A stretch of DNA of 33,981 nucleotides from Pseudolabrys sp. (GCA_019635575.1 JAHBZF010000026.1:1-33981); one strand, 5' to 3'. Shown: positions 1 to 8,857, numbered from the stretch's first letter. Notes: generated from the letters alone by a model not told the origin. A program made the numbers and translations.

Positions 1-1
1 G

Positions 2-901
2 GTGCTGCTCGCCTTTTTCATCCTCGCCATCCAGCTCTTCATCACCCTGATCGAGTTCAAGCTGACCACCCTGGCCGGCTTCGTGCTGATCCCCTTCGGC
101 CTGTTCGGCAAATCCGCCTTCATGGCCGAACGGGTGCTCGGCAACGTCATCTCGTCCGGTATCAAGGTGCTGGTGCTTGCCGTCATCATCGGCATCGGCT
201 CGACCCTGTTCTCCGAGTTCACCACGGGCTTCGGCGGCGCCACGCCGTCGATCGACGACGCGATGGCGATCGTGCTCGCCGCCTTGTCGCTGCTGGGCCT
301 CGGCATCTTTGGCCCCGGCATCGCCATCGGCATCGTCTCTGGCGGACCACAGCTCAGTGCCGGTGCGGCGGTGGGAACCGGACTCGCGGCCGGCGGCATG
401 GTTGCGCTCGGCGCCGGCGCCGTGGGCGCGGCCGCTACGGGAGGCGCATCGCTGGTCGGAGGGGCCGCCGCCGCCGCTCGTGGCGGCGCGGCTCTCGCAG
501 GTGGCGCTTCCACGGCCTACAGCCTGGGTGCGGCCGGCCAGTCCGGCGCTGCCGGTGTCGCATCGGGTCTCGGCGGTGTCGCCCGCGCCGGCGGCAGCGC
601 AGCGATCTCGCCTTTGCGCCGCGCCGCATCCCGCGCCGCCGAAAGCATGCGTTCGAGCTTCAACGCTGGCGGTCGCGCCGCCTTCGAAGCCACCGGCGGC
701 GCATCGACCGGCGGGACGATCGGCGGCGACGCCGCCGAGGCCGCATCGCCAGCCAAGGCCGACGGTCCGCCCGCCTGGGCCCAACGCATGCGCCGCAGCC
801 AGAAAATGACTCATGCCGTCCAGGCCACGGCGCACGCCGTCCGCTCCGGTGACGCACATGGCGGCGGCTCTTCCGTCAACCTCTCCGAAGGCGACCGCTG
901 A
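2..901 (+). CDS. trbL: P-type conjugative transfer protein TrbL, 5' partial
   Basis: This is the C-terminal part of TrbL, the VirB6-like polytopic inner-membrane component of the Trb mating-pair apparatus. About 299 residues are visible. They begin with hydrophobic segments, and membrane stretches continue to about residue 115. The rest is a low-complexity Gly/Ala/Ser-rich tail (about 115-250), typical of TrbL C-termini. The family is usually over 400 residues, so the first third or so lies left of the window, and the first in-window start-like codon need not be the true start. The stop overlaps the trbF start (TGATG), which implies translational coupling. Identity rests on the membrane-plus-tail pattern and on trbF, trbG and trbI following in the canonical order. 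Confidence 0.85.
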   Translation: MLLAFFILAIQLFITLIEFKLTTLAGFVLIPFGLFGKSAFMAERVLGNVISSGIKVLVLAVIIGIGSTLFSEFTTGFGGATPSIDDAMAIVLAALSLLGLGIFGPGIAIGIVSGGPQLSAGAAVGTGLAAGGMVALGAGAVGAAATGGASLVGGAAAAARGGAALAGGASTAYSLGAAGQSGAAGVASGLGGVARAGGSAAISPLRRAASRAAESMRSSFNAGGRAAFEATGGASTGGTIGGDAAEAASPAKADGPPAWAQRMRRSQKMTHAVQATAHAVRSGDAHGGGSSVNLSEGDR

Positions 902-1584
902 TGTTCAAACGACCTTCCACCCACTATGGCAAAACTGCTGAGCCGGAGACGCCCTATCAGCGCGCCGCGCAGGTCTGGGACGAGCGCATTGGCTCGGCCC
1001 GCATCCAGGCGAAGAACTGGCGGCTGATGGCCTTCGGCTCGCTCTTCCTCTCGGCGGGTTTCGCCGCGGCGCTCGTCTGGCAGTCGGCGCGTGGCACCGT
1101 TGTGCCATGGGTGGTGCAGACCGACCGGCTCGGCCAAGCGCAGGCCGTTGCGCCGGCCGTGGCCAATTATCGCCCGACCGATCCGCAGATCGCATTCCAT
1201 CTCGCCCGCTTCATCGAGGAAGTCCGCTCGATCCCGGCCGACGCCATCGTCGTGCGCCAGAACTGGCTGCGGGCCTACGACTTCACCACCGATCGCGGCG
1301 CCGCCGCCCTCAATGACTATGCGCGCGCCAATGACCCCTTCACCAAGGTCGGTCGCCAGCAGATCGCGATCGAGGTCTCCAGCGTCATCCGCGCATCCCC
1401 CGACAGCTTCCGCGTCGCCTGGGTCGAGCGCAGTTACGAGAACGGGCAGCTCGCCACGACCGAGCGATGGACCGCGATTCTGACGATCGTGATCCAGACG
1501 CCGCGCAACGCCGACACGCTGCGGAAGAACCCGCTCGGAATCTACGTCAACGCCATCAACTGGTCACGGGAGCTTGGGCAATGA
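901..1584 (+). CDS. trbF: Conjugal transfer protein TrbF (VirB8-like)
   Basis: TrbF is the VirB8-type inner-membrane assembly factor of the conjugative type IV secretion system. The 227-residue product has a short cytoplasmic N-terminus, one transmembrane helix (about residues 45-62, after NWRLMAFGSLFLS) and a periplasmic NTF2-like domain. The domain contains RQNWLRAYDF and ends in a conserved-looking YVNAINWSRELG. Length and layout match full-length TrbF. The ATG overlaps the trbL stop by 1 nt, and its own stop overlaps the trbG ATG (ATGA), so the genes are tightly coupled. Confidence 0.9.
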   Translation: MFKRPSTHYGKTAEPETPYQRAAQVWDERIGSARIQAKNWRLMAFGSLFLSAGFAAALVWQSARGTVVPWVVQTDRLGQAQAVAPAVANYRPTDPQIAFHLARFIEEVRSIPADAIVVRQNWLRAYDFTTDRGAAALNDYARANDPFTKVGRQQIAIEVSSVIRASPDSFRVAWVERSYENGQLATTERWTAILTIVIQTPRNADTLRKNPLGIYVNAINWSRELGQ

Positions 1585-2630
1585 GGCCGTCTTTCCGTAA
1601 AGCCGGAATGCCGGCTTCACGCATCCATACCTATCCGCATCCACGCACCGGCATGCTGCCGATCATCCTGCTCGCCACCACGGCGCTCGCCGGATGCGCG
1701 ACCACGCAAAAGCCGCCGGAGATCTCCTACGACAACGCCGTTCCGGCAACGCAGACGGTCGACCCGCCGGCGCCAGTCACCGTCGTGGAGTTACCGCGGC
1801 CGCTGCCGCTGCCCGGCCAAATGAAGCCGGTCGAACGCTCCCGGCAAGCGCCGGAGGCGACCGATCCCGCCGCTCGCGTGAACCAGGCCAATGCCGCCGC
1901 GCGCGTCCAGCCCGTGCGCGACGGCTTCATCAATTCGATGCAGGTCTATCCGTTCGTCAAGGGGCGCTCTATCAGGTCTATGCCTCGCCGTGGGCAGATC
2001 ACCGACATCGCGCTCCAGCCCGGCGAGCAGCTCGTCGGCTCCGGACCGGTCGCTGCCGGCGACACCGTGCGCTGGATCATCGGCGACACGCTGAGCGGCT
2101 CGGGCCCGACGCAACAGGTGCATATCCTGGTCAAGCCGACCCGGCCGGAGCTGATGACCAATCTCATCATCAACACCAACCTGCGCACCTATCATATGGA
2201 ACTGCGCTCGACCGAGCGCACCTATATGGCCTCGGTCTCCTGGCAGTACCCGCAGGACCAGCTCATCGCCCTGCGCCGCCAGAACGCGCAAGCCGAGGCG
2301 ACGCGGCCCGTCGCCACCGGCGTCGATCTGACCAACGTCAACTTTCGCTACGCGATCGAAGGCGACCGCGCGCCGTGGCGTCCGCTGCGCGCGTTCGACG
2401 ATGGACAGCAGGTCTTCATCGAATTCCCGCGCGGCATCGGCCAGGGCGAGATGCCGCCGCTCTTCATTGTTGGTCCTGAAGGCGACACGTCCGAACTCGT
2501 CAACTACCGGGTACGCGGCAATTACATGGTCATCGACCGGCTCTTCGCCGCAGCCGAGTTGCGCTTCGGCGCGGGCCGCGAACAGAAGCGCGTCCGCATC
2601 ACCCGCACCGACGGGAGGCCGGCATCGTGA
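1581..2630 (+). CDS. trbG: Conjugal transfer protein TrbG (VirB9-like), with compensated internal frameshift
   Basis: TrbG is the VirB9-like component of the outer-membrane core complex. The 349-residue product starts at an ATG overlapping the trbF stop. It has a lipoprotein-type signal (LLATTALAGC, Cys about residue 33), a Pro-rich linker and the VirB9/TrbG domain (TDIALQPGEQL; YRVRGNYMVIDRLF near the end). The frame is open to 1467 upstream, but that part lies inside trbF. Residues 129-137 read RSIRSMPRR, where TrbG proteins normally have a segment like ALYQVYASP. That expected peptide is encoded here in another frame. One G appears lost from the G run at 1961-1964 and one base gained at about 1991, which restores the frame. 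The gene remains open, but nine residues in the conserved domain are scrambled. Confidence 0.9.
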   Translation: MRPSFRKAGMPASRIHTYPHPRTGMLPIILLATTALAGCATTQKPPEISYDNAVPATQTVDPPAPVTVVELPRPLPLPGQMKPVERSRQAPEATDPAARVNQANAAARVQPVRDGFINSMQVYPFVKGRSIRSMPRRGQITDIALQPGEQLVGSGPVAAGDTVRWIIGDTLSGSGPTQQVHILVKPTRPELMTNLIINTNLRTYHMELRSTERTYMASVSWQYPQDQLIALRRQNAQAEATRPVATGVDLTNVNFRYAIEGDRAPWRPLRAFDDGQQVFIEFPRGIGQGEMPPLFIVGPEGDTSELVNYRVRGNYMVIDRLFAAAELRFGAGREQKRVRITRTDGRPAS

Positions 2631-3862
2631 GCGACACCGATTCCCGGAACGAGGATGAGCCGGAGGATGGCGCTCGGCCGTTGACCGGCGAGCCAGCCGG
2701 TCCGTCAGCGATGCGGTTGCGCCCCGAGCCGCCGCGCGTGACGCGGCTGTCCCGCAAGGTGCTGGCCGGCATTGGCCTGGTCGCCAGCGTCGGTATCGGC
2801 GGCGCGCTCGTTTACGCGCTCCAGACACGCGACGGCGGCCGTCCGGCGGAAGAACTCTACTCGACCGAGAACCGGCCCACGGCCGATGGCGTCGCCGGCC
2901 TGCCGCGCGACTATAGCGGCGTTCCCCAGCTCGGACCGCCTTTGCCTGGCGATCTCGGGCGCCCGATCCTGGGCGCACAGAACCGGGGCCAACCCGTGCC
3001 GGCGCCCGGCGTCGTATCGCCCAATCCTGGCATGAGCCCCGAAGAACAACGCCGCCTGCAGGAACTCGAGGCCGCGAGAACGGCCCGGCTGTTTGCGTCA
3101 ACCGAGACGCGTTCCGTCTCGCCAGCGGCGCCTGGGCCCGCTGCAGCCGCCCCAAGCGTGCCCACCATGCCCGATCTGACCGGCCTCGCTCTTGCGCCGC
3201 AACCGGCGACGCCGACCGCCCAGGATCGGCAGAACGCCTTCCTCAGCGCCGCAGTCGATCGGCGCACAGTCTCGCCCGATCGCGTGGCGGCGCCGGAGTC
3301 CTCCTATGTGCTGCAGGCGGGCGCGGTGATATCGGCTGCGTTGATCACCGGCATTCGTTCCGATCTGCCGGGACAGATCACCGCCCAAGTGACAGAGAAC
3401 ATCTATGACAGCCCGACCGGCCGTATTCTGCTCGTGCCGCAGGGCACACGCGTCATCGGCCAGTACGATAGCAACGTCCAGTTCGGGCAGAGCCGAATTC
3501 TGCTGGTATGGAACCGGCTGATCTTCCCGAATGGCCGCTCGATCATGCTGGAGCGCCAGCCCGGCGCCGACGCCGAGGGCTATGCTGGTCTGCAAGACGG
3601 CGTCGACTATCACTGGTGGGGTCTGGCCAAGGCGGCGGGTTTGTCGACCCTACTCAGCATTGGCTCCGAGCTGGCCATCGACGACGACGACGGGCTTCTG
3701 CGCGCTATCCGCAACGGCGGACAGGACACCTTCAACCAGGCGGGCCAACAGATTGTCCGGCGCCAGCTTAATGTGGCGCCGACCCTGACCATTCGGCCCG
3801 GATTTCCCGTGCGCGTAATCGTCACGCGGGACCTATTGCTCGAGCCATACGGAGGGTCGTGA
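2627..3862 (+). CDS. trbI: Conjugal transfer protein TrbI (VirB10-like)
   Basis: TrbI is the VirB10-type protein that spans inner and outer membranes and gates the conjugation channel. The 411-residue product has a charged cytoplasmic N-terminus, one transmembrane helix (about residues 46-65, VLAGIGLVASVGIGGALV), a long Pro/Ala/Gln-rich periplasmic linker, and the C-terminal VirB10 beta-barrel domain (GTRVIGQYDSNVQFGQSR, then VIVTRDLLLEPY at the end). The start is GTG and overlaps the trbG stop (GTGA), with GGGAGG upstream. Its stop overlaps the start region of the next gene. Confidence 0.93.
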   Translation: MSDTDSRNEDEPEDGARPLTGEPAGPSAMRLRPEPPRVTRLSRKVLAGIGLVASVGIGGALVYALQTRDGGRPAEELYSTENRPTADGVAGLPRDYSGVPQLGPPLPGDLGRPILGAQNRGQPVPAPGVVSPNPGMSPEEQRRLQELEAARTARLFASTETRSVSPAAPGPAAAAPSVPTMPDLTGLALAPQPATPTAQDRQNAFLSAAVDRRTVSPDRVAAPESSYVLQAGAVISAALITGIRSDLPGQITAQVTENIYDSPTGRILLVPQGTRVIGQYDSNVQFGQSRILLVWNRLIFPNGRSIMLERQPGADAEGYAGLQDGVDYHWWGLAKAAGLSTLLSIGSELAIDDDDGLLRAIRNGGQDTFNQAGQQIVRRQLNVAPTLTIRPGFPVRVIVTRDLLLEPYGGS

Positions 3863-4083
3863 TGTCCAAGCTGAAATTGAGCGGTGTGCCGGACAGTAAG
3901 CCGGTGAAAATCACCGTGGAATTGCCAGCGCAGGTCCATCGGGATTTGCTTGCATATGCCGATATTCTTGGGCGAGAGACTGGGCAACCCATTCCTGACG
4001 CTGCCGTGCTTATCGCACCTATGGTCCAGCGCTTTATAGAAACAGATCGAGGATTTGCTCGGGCCCGCCGCACGGAGCGATGA
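3862..4083 (+). CDS. DUF2274 family small protein following trbI
   Basis: A 73-residue protein that closes the trb operon. Its core (KITVELPAQVHRDLLAYADILGRETGQ) has the look of a ribbon-helix-helix or CopG-like fold, and small DUF2274 proteins in this position are a regular feature of Tn4371-like and alphaproteobacterial ICE trb operons. The ATG at 3862 was preferred over the GTG at 3859 because GGAGGG at 3851-3856 lies 5 nt from the ATG but only 2 nt from the GTG. Its last 50 bp overlap the 3' end of the LysR gene on the other strand. The function is unknown. DNA binding is only suggested by the fold resemblance. Confidence 0.75.
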   Translation: MSKLKLSGVPDSKPVKITVELPAQVHRDLLAYADILGRETGQPIPDAAVLIAPMVQRFIETDRGFARARRTER

Positions 4084-5029
4084 GCGACGCGAATAGCAGG
4101 TAAATGACAGATCCAGCGCCAACTGCCGGCCTCGATCTCGCCAGCGATCGCGCGATCGAAAGCAATCGACGCAAGACTGGATTGGAATTCTTAGAAGACC
4201 ACATTGCGCTCGACTCTAAGACATCCCCGTCGCCTAGGATGGGCCGGATCACCACGCCGGGCATCTCCCGTCCGAGCGAAGAATTGCTGACAAGCGTCAG
4301 ACCGTAGCCGATCGCCACGAGATTCATGAGGCCCTCGCGCCCGACGAACTGAATCTTGACATCGGGACGGAAGCCAAGGCGGGCAAGTCGCCGCACCAGG
4401 TAATCGTGAATCTCCGGGCCTGGACCTCCACTGGAGACAATGAACGCCTCATGCTGCAGTTCTTGCCAGGTCAAGCCCTCGCGGCGTGCCAGATCATGGC
4501 CTGCCGGCATCGCGACCAAGACACGCTCTGACCAAAGCAACTCGGTCGCATATCCTGGGATATTCGGAATTCCGGTTGTGAACGAAACGTCTATCTCGCC
4601 TATGACGAGGTAGTGCAGGCTCTCCCTCGCGGTCGCCTCCTGCACGATCACCTCGACGTGGCGGTATTTCTGTCGAAAGGTCGTTAGCACATCGCGAAGG
4701 AAGCCTGAATTGAGCGAGGAGAGAATGCCAACGCGAACGATGCCGCGCTCTCCCCGGCTTGTCGAAGCGGCCATGTGGATCGCACGGTCCAGATGATCGA
4801 TGCCTTTGATTGCCTCCGCTAGAAACCTTTCGCCCACGAGCGTCAGGGACACGCCCCCCGGCGTCCGGCAGAAAAGCTTGAATCCCAAACGGCTTTCCAG
4901 AATGTCGATGCGGCGACTGACGGACGCCTGGGAAAGGCCGAGAAGCGTGGCCGCCTTCCTGAAGCTTCCCTGCTCGGCGGCGATTACAGCATATCGAAGG
5001 AACCGAAGATCAAGGGCTACGTCAGGCAC
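4034..5029 (-). CDS. LysR-family transcriptional regulator
   Basis: A 331-residue LysR regulator. Residues 6-65 form the winged helix-turn-helix (FLRYAVIAAEQGSFRKAATLLGL, then QASVSRRIDILE), and a periplasmic-binding-like effector domain follows (about 90-295). The start is a GTG sharing one base with the stop of the P-type ATPase gene (TAGTG), with GGAGG about 8 nt upstream, so the two are likely translated together. The C-terminal tail (about 300-331) is longer than usual and runs antisense into DUF2274. Many trb-type ICEs carry a LysR gene just after trbI, so this may belong to the ICE backbone rather than to the metal genes. Its effector cannot be told from sequence. Confidence 0.9.
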   Translation of the reverse strand: MPDVALDLRFLRYAVIAAEQGSFRKAATLLGLSQASVSRRIDILESRLGFKLFCRTPGGVSLTLVGERFLAEAIKGIDHLDRAIHMAASTSRGERGIVRVGILSSLNSGFLRDVLTTFRQKYRHVEVIVQEATARESLHYLVIGEIDVSFTTGIPNIPGYATELLWSERVLVAMPAGHDLARREGLTWQELQHEAFIVSSGGPGPEIHDYLVRRLARLGFRPDVKIQFVGREGLMNLVAIGYGLTLVSNSSLGREMPGVVIRPILGDGDVLESSAMWSSKNSNPVLRRLLSIARSLARSRPAVGAGSVIYLLFASLIAPCGGPEQILDLFL

Positions 5030-7530
5030 TACGCCTGCCTCCAGGCAAGCAGGCGGAGCGCGTTGAACACGACGAGCAAAGTCGAACCTTCATGCATGGC
5101 GACCGCTGGGCCGATACCGAGCCCGAAGATCGTGGCCGGCACGAGGATCGCCACCACACCGAGGCTAACGAAGACGTTCTGGCGGATGATCGAACGTGTT
5201 CCCCGGCTGAGCCCGACCGCGAAAGGAAGGTGGGCCAGATCATCGGCCATCAGGGCGACATCAGCAGTTTCGAGCGCCACGTCCGATCCGGCGGCGCCCA
5301 TAGCGATACCCACCGTCGCGCTCGCCATCGCCGGGGCGTCGTTGACCCCATCGCCCACCATCGCCACCCGCGCCTCGGCACGCAGTTTCTTGATCGCCTC
5401 GACCTTGTCCTCGGGCAGCAGATCGCCCCAGGCTTCCTCAAGGCCGACCTCCCGCGCAATCGCATCGGCCGCGCGCTGGTGGTCGCCGGAGATCATGATC
5501 ATCCGGTGAATGCCGATCGCACGCAGCTTCTCGAGCGCGGCACGCGCACCCTCGCGCGGCGTGTCGAGCAGACCGATCGCGCCCAAATCACGGTCCCCCT
5601 GGCGCACGACCATGCTGGTGTGTCCGGCCTCATGGAGCCGCTCGACGGCCTCCGCCATCGCTGGGGACAGGGGGGAGATCCCGGCGGAGCCGAACATTCC
5701 CGGCTTACCGATCAGAACCTCATCTTCGCCCAAAACAGCCGATACGCCGCGGCCGGTGAGGCTTTTGAGGCTTTCAGCCTTAGGAACAGGGTAATCCCCG
5801 AGCTGTTCTCGCCCGTCCCGCGCTATGGCCTGCGCCAAGGGATGATCGCTCAGACTTTCGACCGCCACCGCGACGGCCATCAGGTCCTGCTTGTCCACCC
5901 CCGGCGCGGGGACGATCTGCTGGATGCGCGGCTCACCCTTGGTCAGCGTGCCGGTCTTGTCGATCGCGATCGCATCAAGCGATCCGAGCAGTTCCAGCGG
6001 GGCTCCGCCCTTGATTAGAACGCCTCCTCGCGCGGCGCGCGCCACGCCGGAGAGGACGGCGCTGGGCGTGGCGATCGCCAGCGCGCAAGGGCTGGCCGCA
6101 ACGAGCACCGCCATCGAACGATAGAAGCTGTCACGGAATGGCTCGTCGACGACGACCCAAGCGAACAGCAGCACGAAGGCGAGCGCCAGGACCGCAGGTA
6201 CGAAGAAGCGCTCGAACCGATCGGTGAAGCGCTGGGTCGGCGACTTCTGCGTTTCGGCCTCGCTGACCATCTTGACCACTTTGGCCAGCGTGCTCTCGCT
6301 CGACAGACGTGTGACCTCGATTTCGATGAGACCGCTGCCGTTGATCGTGCCGGCGAAGACACGGCTCGCAGCATCAACCCGATCGGGATTTGCGCGCGCC
6401 GCCGTCTCATCGGCGACCGGCTGCTTGTCGACCGGAATGCTTTCGCCGGTCACCGGCGCCTGGTTGACGGCGCTCGTGCCCCTGATGACGAAGCCATCGG
6501 CTGCGAGGCGCTCGTCGGGTTTGACGATGACGGTATCGCCGAGCTTCAGGTCATCGACGGAGATTTCTTCCGTCGCGCCATCGGGCCGCCGGACGAGAGC
6601 GGTGCGCGGCGCGAGGTCCGCGAGCGCCTCGATCGCGCGCTTCGCGCGGCCCATCGCGTAGTGTTCGAGCGCGTGGCCGAGGCTGAACAGGAACAGCAGC
6701 AGCGCGCCCTCGGCGAACGCGCCGAGCGCCGCGGCGCCGGCGGCAGCGACCAGCATGAGAGTATCGATCTCGAATTTCCGCAGCCGGAGATTGTCGATCG
6801 CTTCGCGCACCGTGAAGAAGCCGCCGAAGCCGTAGGCGCCGATATAGAAGGCGGTTGGCAGCCACGCGGGCGCCGCCGCCACCAGTTTGTCGATCGCAAA
6901 GCCGAGCGCCAGCAAGGCCCCGCAGGCGAGCGCGAAGATCAGCTCGGTATTGGGACCAAGAAACCCGCCATGGCTATGATCGTGATCGTGACCACCGTCG
7001 TGCCTGTGGCCGGCTTTCTCATCATGCGCGCCTGCGCCATGATCGTGGCCGGCATGCACGTCCTTCGAAGGACTGTTTGCCCGTTTGTCCCGCCTGACCC
7101 CCAATTGCGACAGCGCATCAACGATCTCGTCTTCGGAGACCTGTTCACGGTCGAACTCCACGCGCACCAGGCCCGAGGCATTCGCGTCGGATTCGAGCAC
7201 GCCCGGTATGGCGCGCAGTTGCTCGCTGACCGTCCGCGCTTTTCGTTGATGGCCGATCCCGCTGACCGGCCACAGCGCATGACCGTAGCGCTCGGCAATC
7301 GCAGCTCCCGCCGCGCGAGCGATGTCGCGGATGCGCGAAAGCGACAGCGTGTCGGCATCGTAATGAATGCAAAGCCGTGCGGGCTTGTCCCCTTCCGCCG
7401 GTACGACATGCGCCTTTTCGATGCCTGGGCGCGCCGAGAGATTGGCTGTCAGCCGAGCCACACAGGCGTCATCGGCATCGGGGATGTCGGGTAGGATAAG
7501 CGGGATTTCGAGTTGAACCTGGTCCGTCAT
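5029..7530 (-). CDS. P1B-4-type heavy-metal P-type ATPase (SPC motif)
   Basis: An 833-residue inner-membrane ATPase predicted to export divalent metals (Zn, Cd, Co or Ni). The N-terminus has two HMA-like folds (about 8-75 and 100-147) that lack CxxC, then a His-rich linker (about 159-188). The membrane metal site reads SPC (S480-P-C482), the mark of the P1B-4 group (CzcP, CtpD, CoaT) rather than the CPC of classic Cd/Cu pumps. The phosphorylation motif DKTGTLT starts at D524, GDGVNDAP is present, and the last helix carries HEGSTLLVVFNALRLL, as in P1B-4 pumps. The ATG at 7530 is chosen because GAGGAGG lies 5 nt upstream. The longer frame to 7689 is Arg/Ser-rich shadow. It is transcribed downstream of the ZIP and lipoprotein genes and upstream of lysR. 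Confidence 0.93.
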   Translation of the reverse strand: MTDQVQLEIPLILPDIPDADDACVARLTANLSARPGIEKAHVVPAEGDKPARLCIHYDADTLSLSRIRDIARAAGAAIAERYGHALWPVSGIGHQRKARTVSEQLRAIPGVLESDANASGLVRVEFDREQVSEDEIVDALSQLGVRRDKRANSPSKDVHAGHDHGAGAHDEKAGHRHDGGHDHDHSHGGFLGPNTELIFALACGALLALGFAIDKLVAAAPAWLPTAFYIGAYGFGGFFTVREAIDNLRLRKFEIDTLMLVAAAGAAALGAFAEGALLLFLFSLGHALEHYAMGRAKRAIEALADLAPRTALVRRPDGATEEISVDDLKLGDTVIVKPDERLAADGFVIRGTSAVNQAPVTGESIPVDKQPVADETAARANPDRVDAASRVFAGTINGSGLIEIEVTRLSSESTLAKVVKMVSEAETQKSPTQRFTDRFERFFVPAVLALAFVLLFAWVVVDEPFRDSFYRSMAVLVAASPCALAIATPSAVLSGVARAARGGVLIKGGAPLELLGSLDAIAIDKTGTLTKGEPRIQQIVPAPGVDKQDLMAVAVAVESLSDHPLAQAIARDGREQLGDYPVPKAESLKSLTGRGVSAVLGEDEVLIGKPGMFGSAGISPLSPAMAEAVERLHEAGHTSMVVRQGDRDLGAIGLLDTPREGARAALEKLRAIGIHRMIMISGDHQRAADAIAREVGLEEAWGDLLPEDKVEAIKKLRAEARVAMVGDGVNDAPAMASATVGIAMGAAGSDVALETADVALMADDLAHLPFAVGLSRGTRSIIRQNVFVSLGVVAILVPATIFGLGIGPAVAMHEGSTLLVVFNALRLLAWRQA

Positions 7531-7598
7531 GAAAACCTCCTCAATGTTTGCGCGGGCCTCGTTCAGCGCCCGTGCCGAGGAGCATGGGCGCTTCCCGA

Positions 7599-7970
7599 TC
7601 AGGGAGGCGGACGCCCGTTCTGTGGCTGACCGGAGCCAGCGCGTTGGCATACTTGCGTTTTCGCGTCGCGGCGGATGACGACCACCCAATCACTGGAGAT
7701 CGAGAGGTTCATGGTGTCGCCGAAATAGGTGACGCCGGCCGCGGGCGCGGTCAGGCGTTCGGTTTCACCATCAGGCAAAATCGCGGCCTCGACCGTCAGA
7801 CCGTCATCGCCGAGAAATTCGACGCGTACCTTCGTCCCATTCGCGCAGACAAAGCTATGTGTTCCGGCGAGCATGGCACTGCCAGCGTCAGAGCTTTCGG
7901 GCGAACAGCCCGCGTTGGCCGCCAGCAGCAACAGGGATGCCAACGGGACGCACGGCCGCCGCCGTTTCAA
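7599..7970 (-). CDS. Small lipoprotein with MliC-like domain (tentative)
   Basis: A 123-residue predicted lipoprotein. Starting at the TTG at 7970 gives a clean lipoprotein signal: basic KRRRP, a Leu-rich core, then the lipobox-like AANAGC. The mature part has a small beta-rich pattern (FVCANGTKVRVEF, Gly/Tyr in the middle, an ending with VVIRRD and a final Cys) that resembles the MliC/PliC lysozyme-inhibitor or DUF1311-neighbour fold. This is a weak match. The frame stays open to a GTG at 8177 overlapping the ZIP stop, but the extra 69 residues are Arg-rich and unlike protein. The TTG start is inferred from the signal peptide and lacks a strong ribosome site. The gene lies between the ZIP-like and P1B-4 genes, so a role in periplasmic metal handling is possible. 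Confidence 0.55.
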   Translation of the reverse strand: MKRRRPCVPLASLLLLAANAGCSPESSDAGSAMLAGTHSFVCANGTKVRVEFLGDDGLTVEAAILPDGETERLTAPAAGVTYFGDTMNLSISSDWVVVIRRDAKTQVCQRAGSGQPQNGRPPP

Positions 7971-8173
7971 CGCCCCGCCGTGACACTGGCGGCTACAAAC
8001 TTTCGCCGTGAACGAGGGGGCAGAACGTCCACGGCGCGGGCCCTTCTCGCACAAACACGCATGAGGGCGTTGCGCTTGTGGGGGACCATTTCCGATGCCG
8101 TCGAGAAGGCTAAGCCGGCGCTGCCGGGTTCGACCGGCGTTGCTCTCGATGGCGCGATCTGTCGGTGTTGGAC

Positions 8174-8857
8174 TCACATAAGCTCCTCGAAAATGAGCAG
8201 CCCCAGGAAGCCCGCGAAGAACATGCCGGTGACCAGAGGACTATCCGGACATTCGTGGGCATCGACGAGCAATTCCTCGGTTACGAGATAAAGGAGCGCC
8301 ATGAGCCCAAAGCTCAGGAAGGCGACGATGATCGGCTGCGACAGGGTCGCTACCGGCGTCGCCAGAACCGCGCCGAGAGGCAGCAGCAAACCGATCGCGG
8401 CAACGACGGCCACCACCTTCCAAGCTGCACGGAGGGACTTACGAAGGTCGCTCGTGAGGGTCAGCCCAAGGAACAGGACCTCCAGCGTCAGCGCGATCGT
8501 CAGCAGAATCCCTGCCTTCTCGCCTGCGAGAAAGGCAAGGCCCAGCACCAGCCCATCGACGAGGATGTCGATGGCGACAGCGCCAATCATCGCCAGAGAT
8601 CCGGTGGCTCTCTCTTCGAGAGCCTTCAGTAGCAGCATGGCGGCGACGCCGACCGTCCCGCCCACCAGGGTCGCGACCGGGGCCGCGTCGTGCTTGATCT
8701 GCGGCAGGATTTCGGTCGCCGCCGCCGCGAACACCACGCCGGCCGCCAGATGCTGCATGGCGCTGATAAAGCGCGCGCCAGGCGTTCGCAGGAGGGAAAC
8801 GATCGCGCCGACAATGGCGGCCGCGACAGGCATGATGGTGTAGGCGAGCGCTGACAT
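8174..8857 (-). CDS. ZIP-family-like metal transporter
   Basis: A 227-residue polytopic membrane protein with about seven or eight hydrophobic segments. Features of the ZIP (zinc/iron permease) family are HLAAGVVFAAAATEILP in an early helix, AIDILVDGLVLGLAF in the middle and ALLYLVTEELLVDAHE late, with His, Asp and Glu inside membrane helices where ZIP proteins bind metal. Beside efflux pumps it may move metal between compartments or help sense it; direction is not evident. The ATG at 8857 was taken rather than the preceding in-frame TTG. The operon context is SRPBCC upstream and the lipoprotein and P1B-4 ATPase downstream. Confidence 0.75.
   Translation of the reverse strand: MSALAYTIMPVAAAIVGAIVSLLRTPGARFISAMQHLAAGVVFAAAATEILPQIKHDAAPVATLVGGTVGVAAMLLLKALEERATGSLAMIGAVAIDILVDGLVLGLAFLAGEKAGILLTIALTLEVLFLGLTLTSDLRKSLRAAWKVVAVVAAIGLLLPLGAVLATPVATLSQPIIVAFLSFGLMALLYLVTEELLVDAHECPDSPLVTGMFFAGFLGLLIFEELM

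Noticed and set aside
1791-3155. Minus-strand frame (454 codons) opposite trbG and trbI
   Set aside because: Spans two well-supported genes on the other strand and is Arg-rich low-complexity.
4104-4307. 67-codon plus-strand frame after DUF2274
   Set aside because: Antisense to the LysR effector domain with no supporting start signal.
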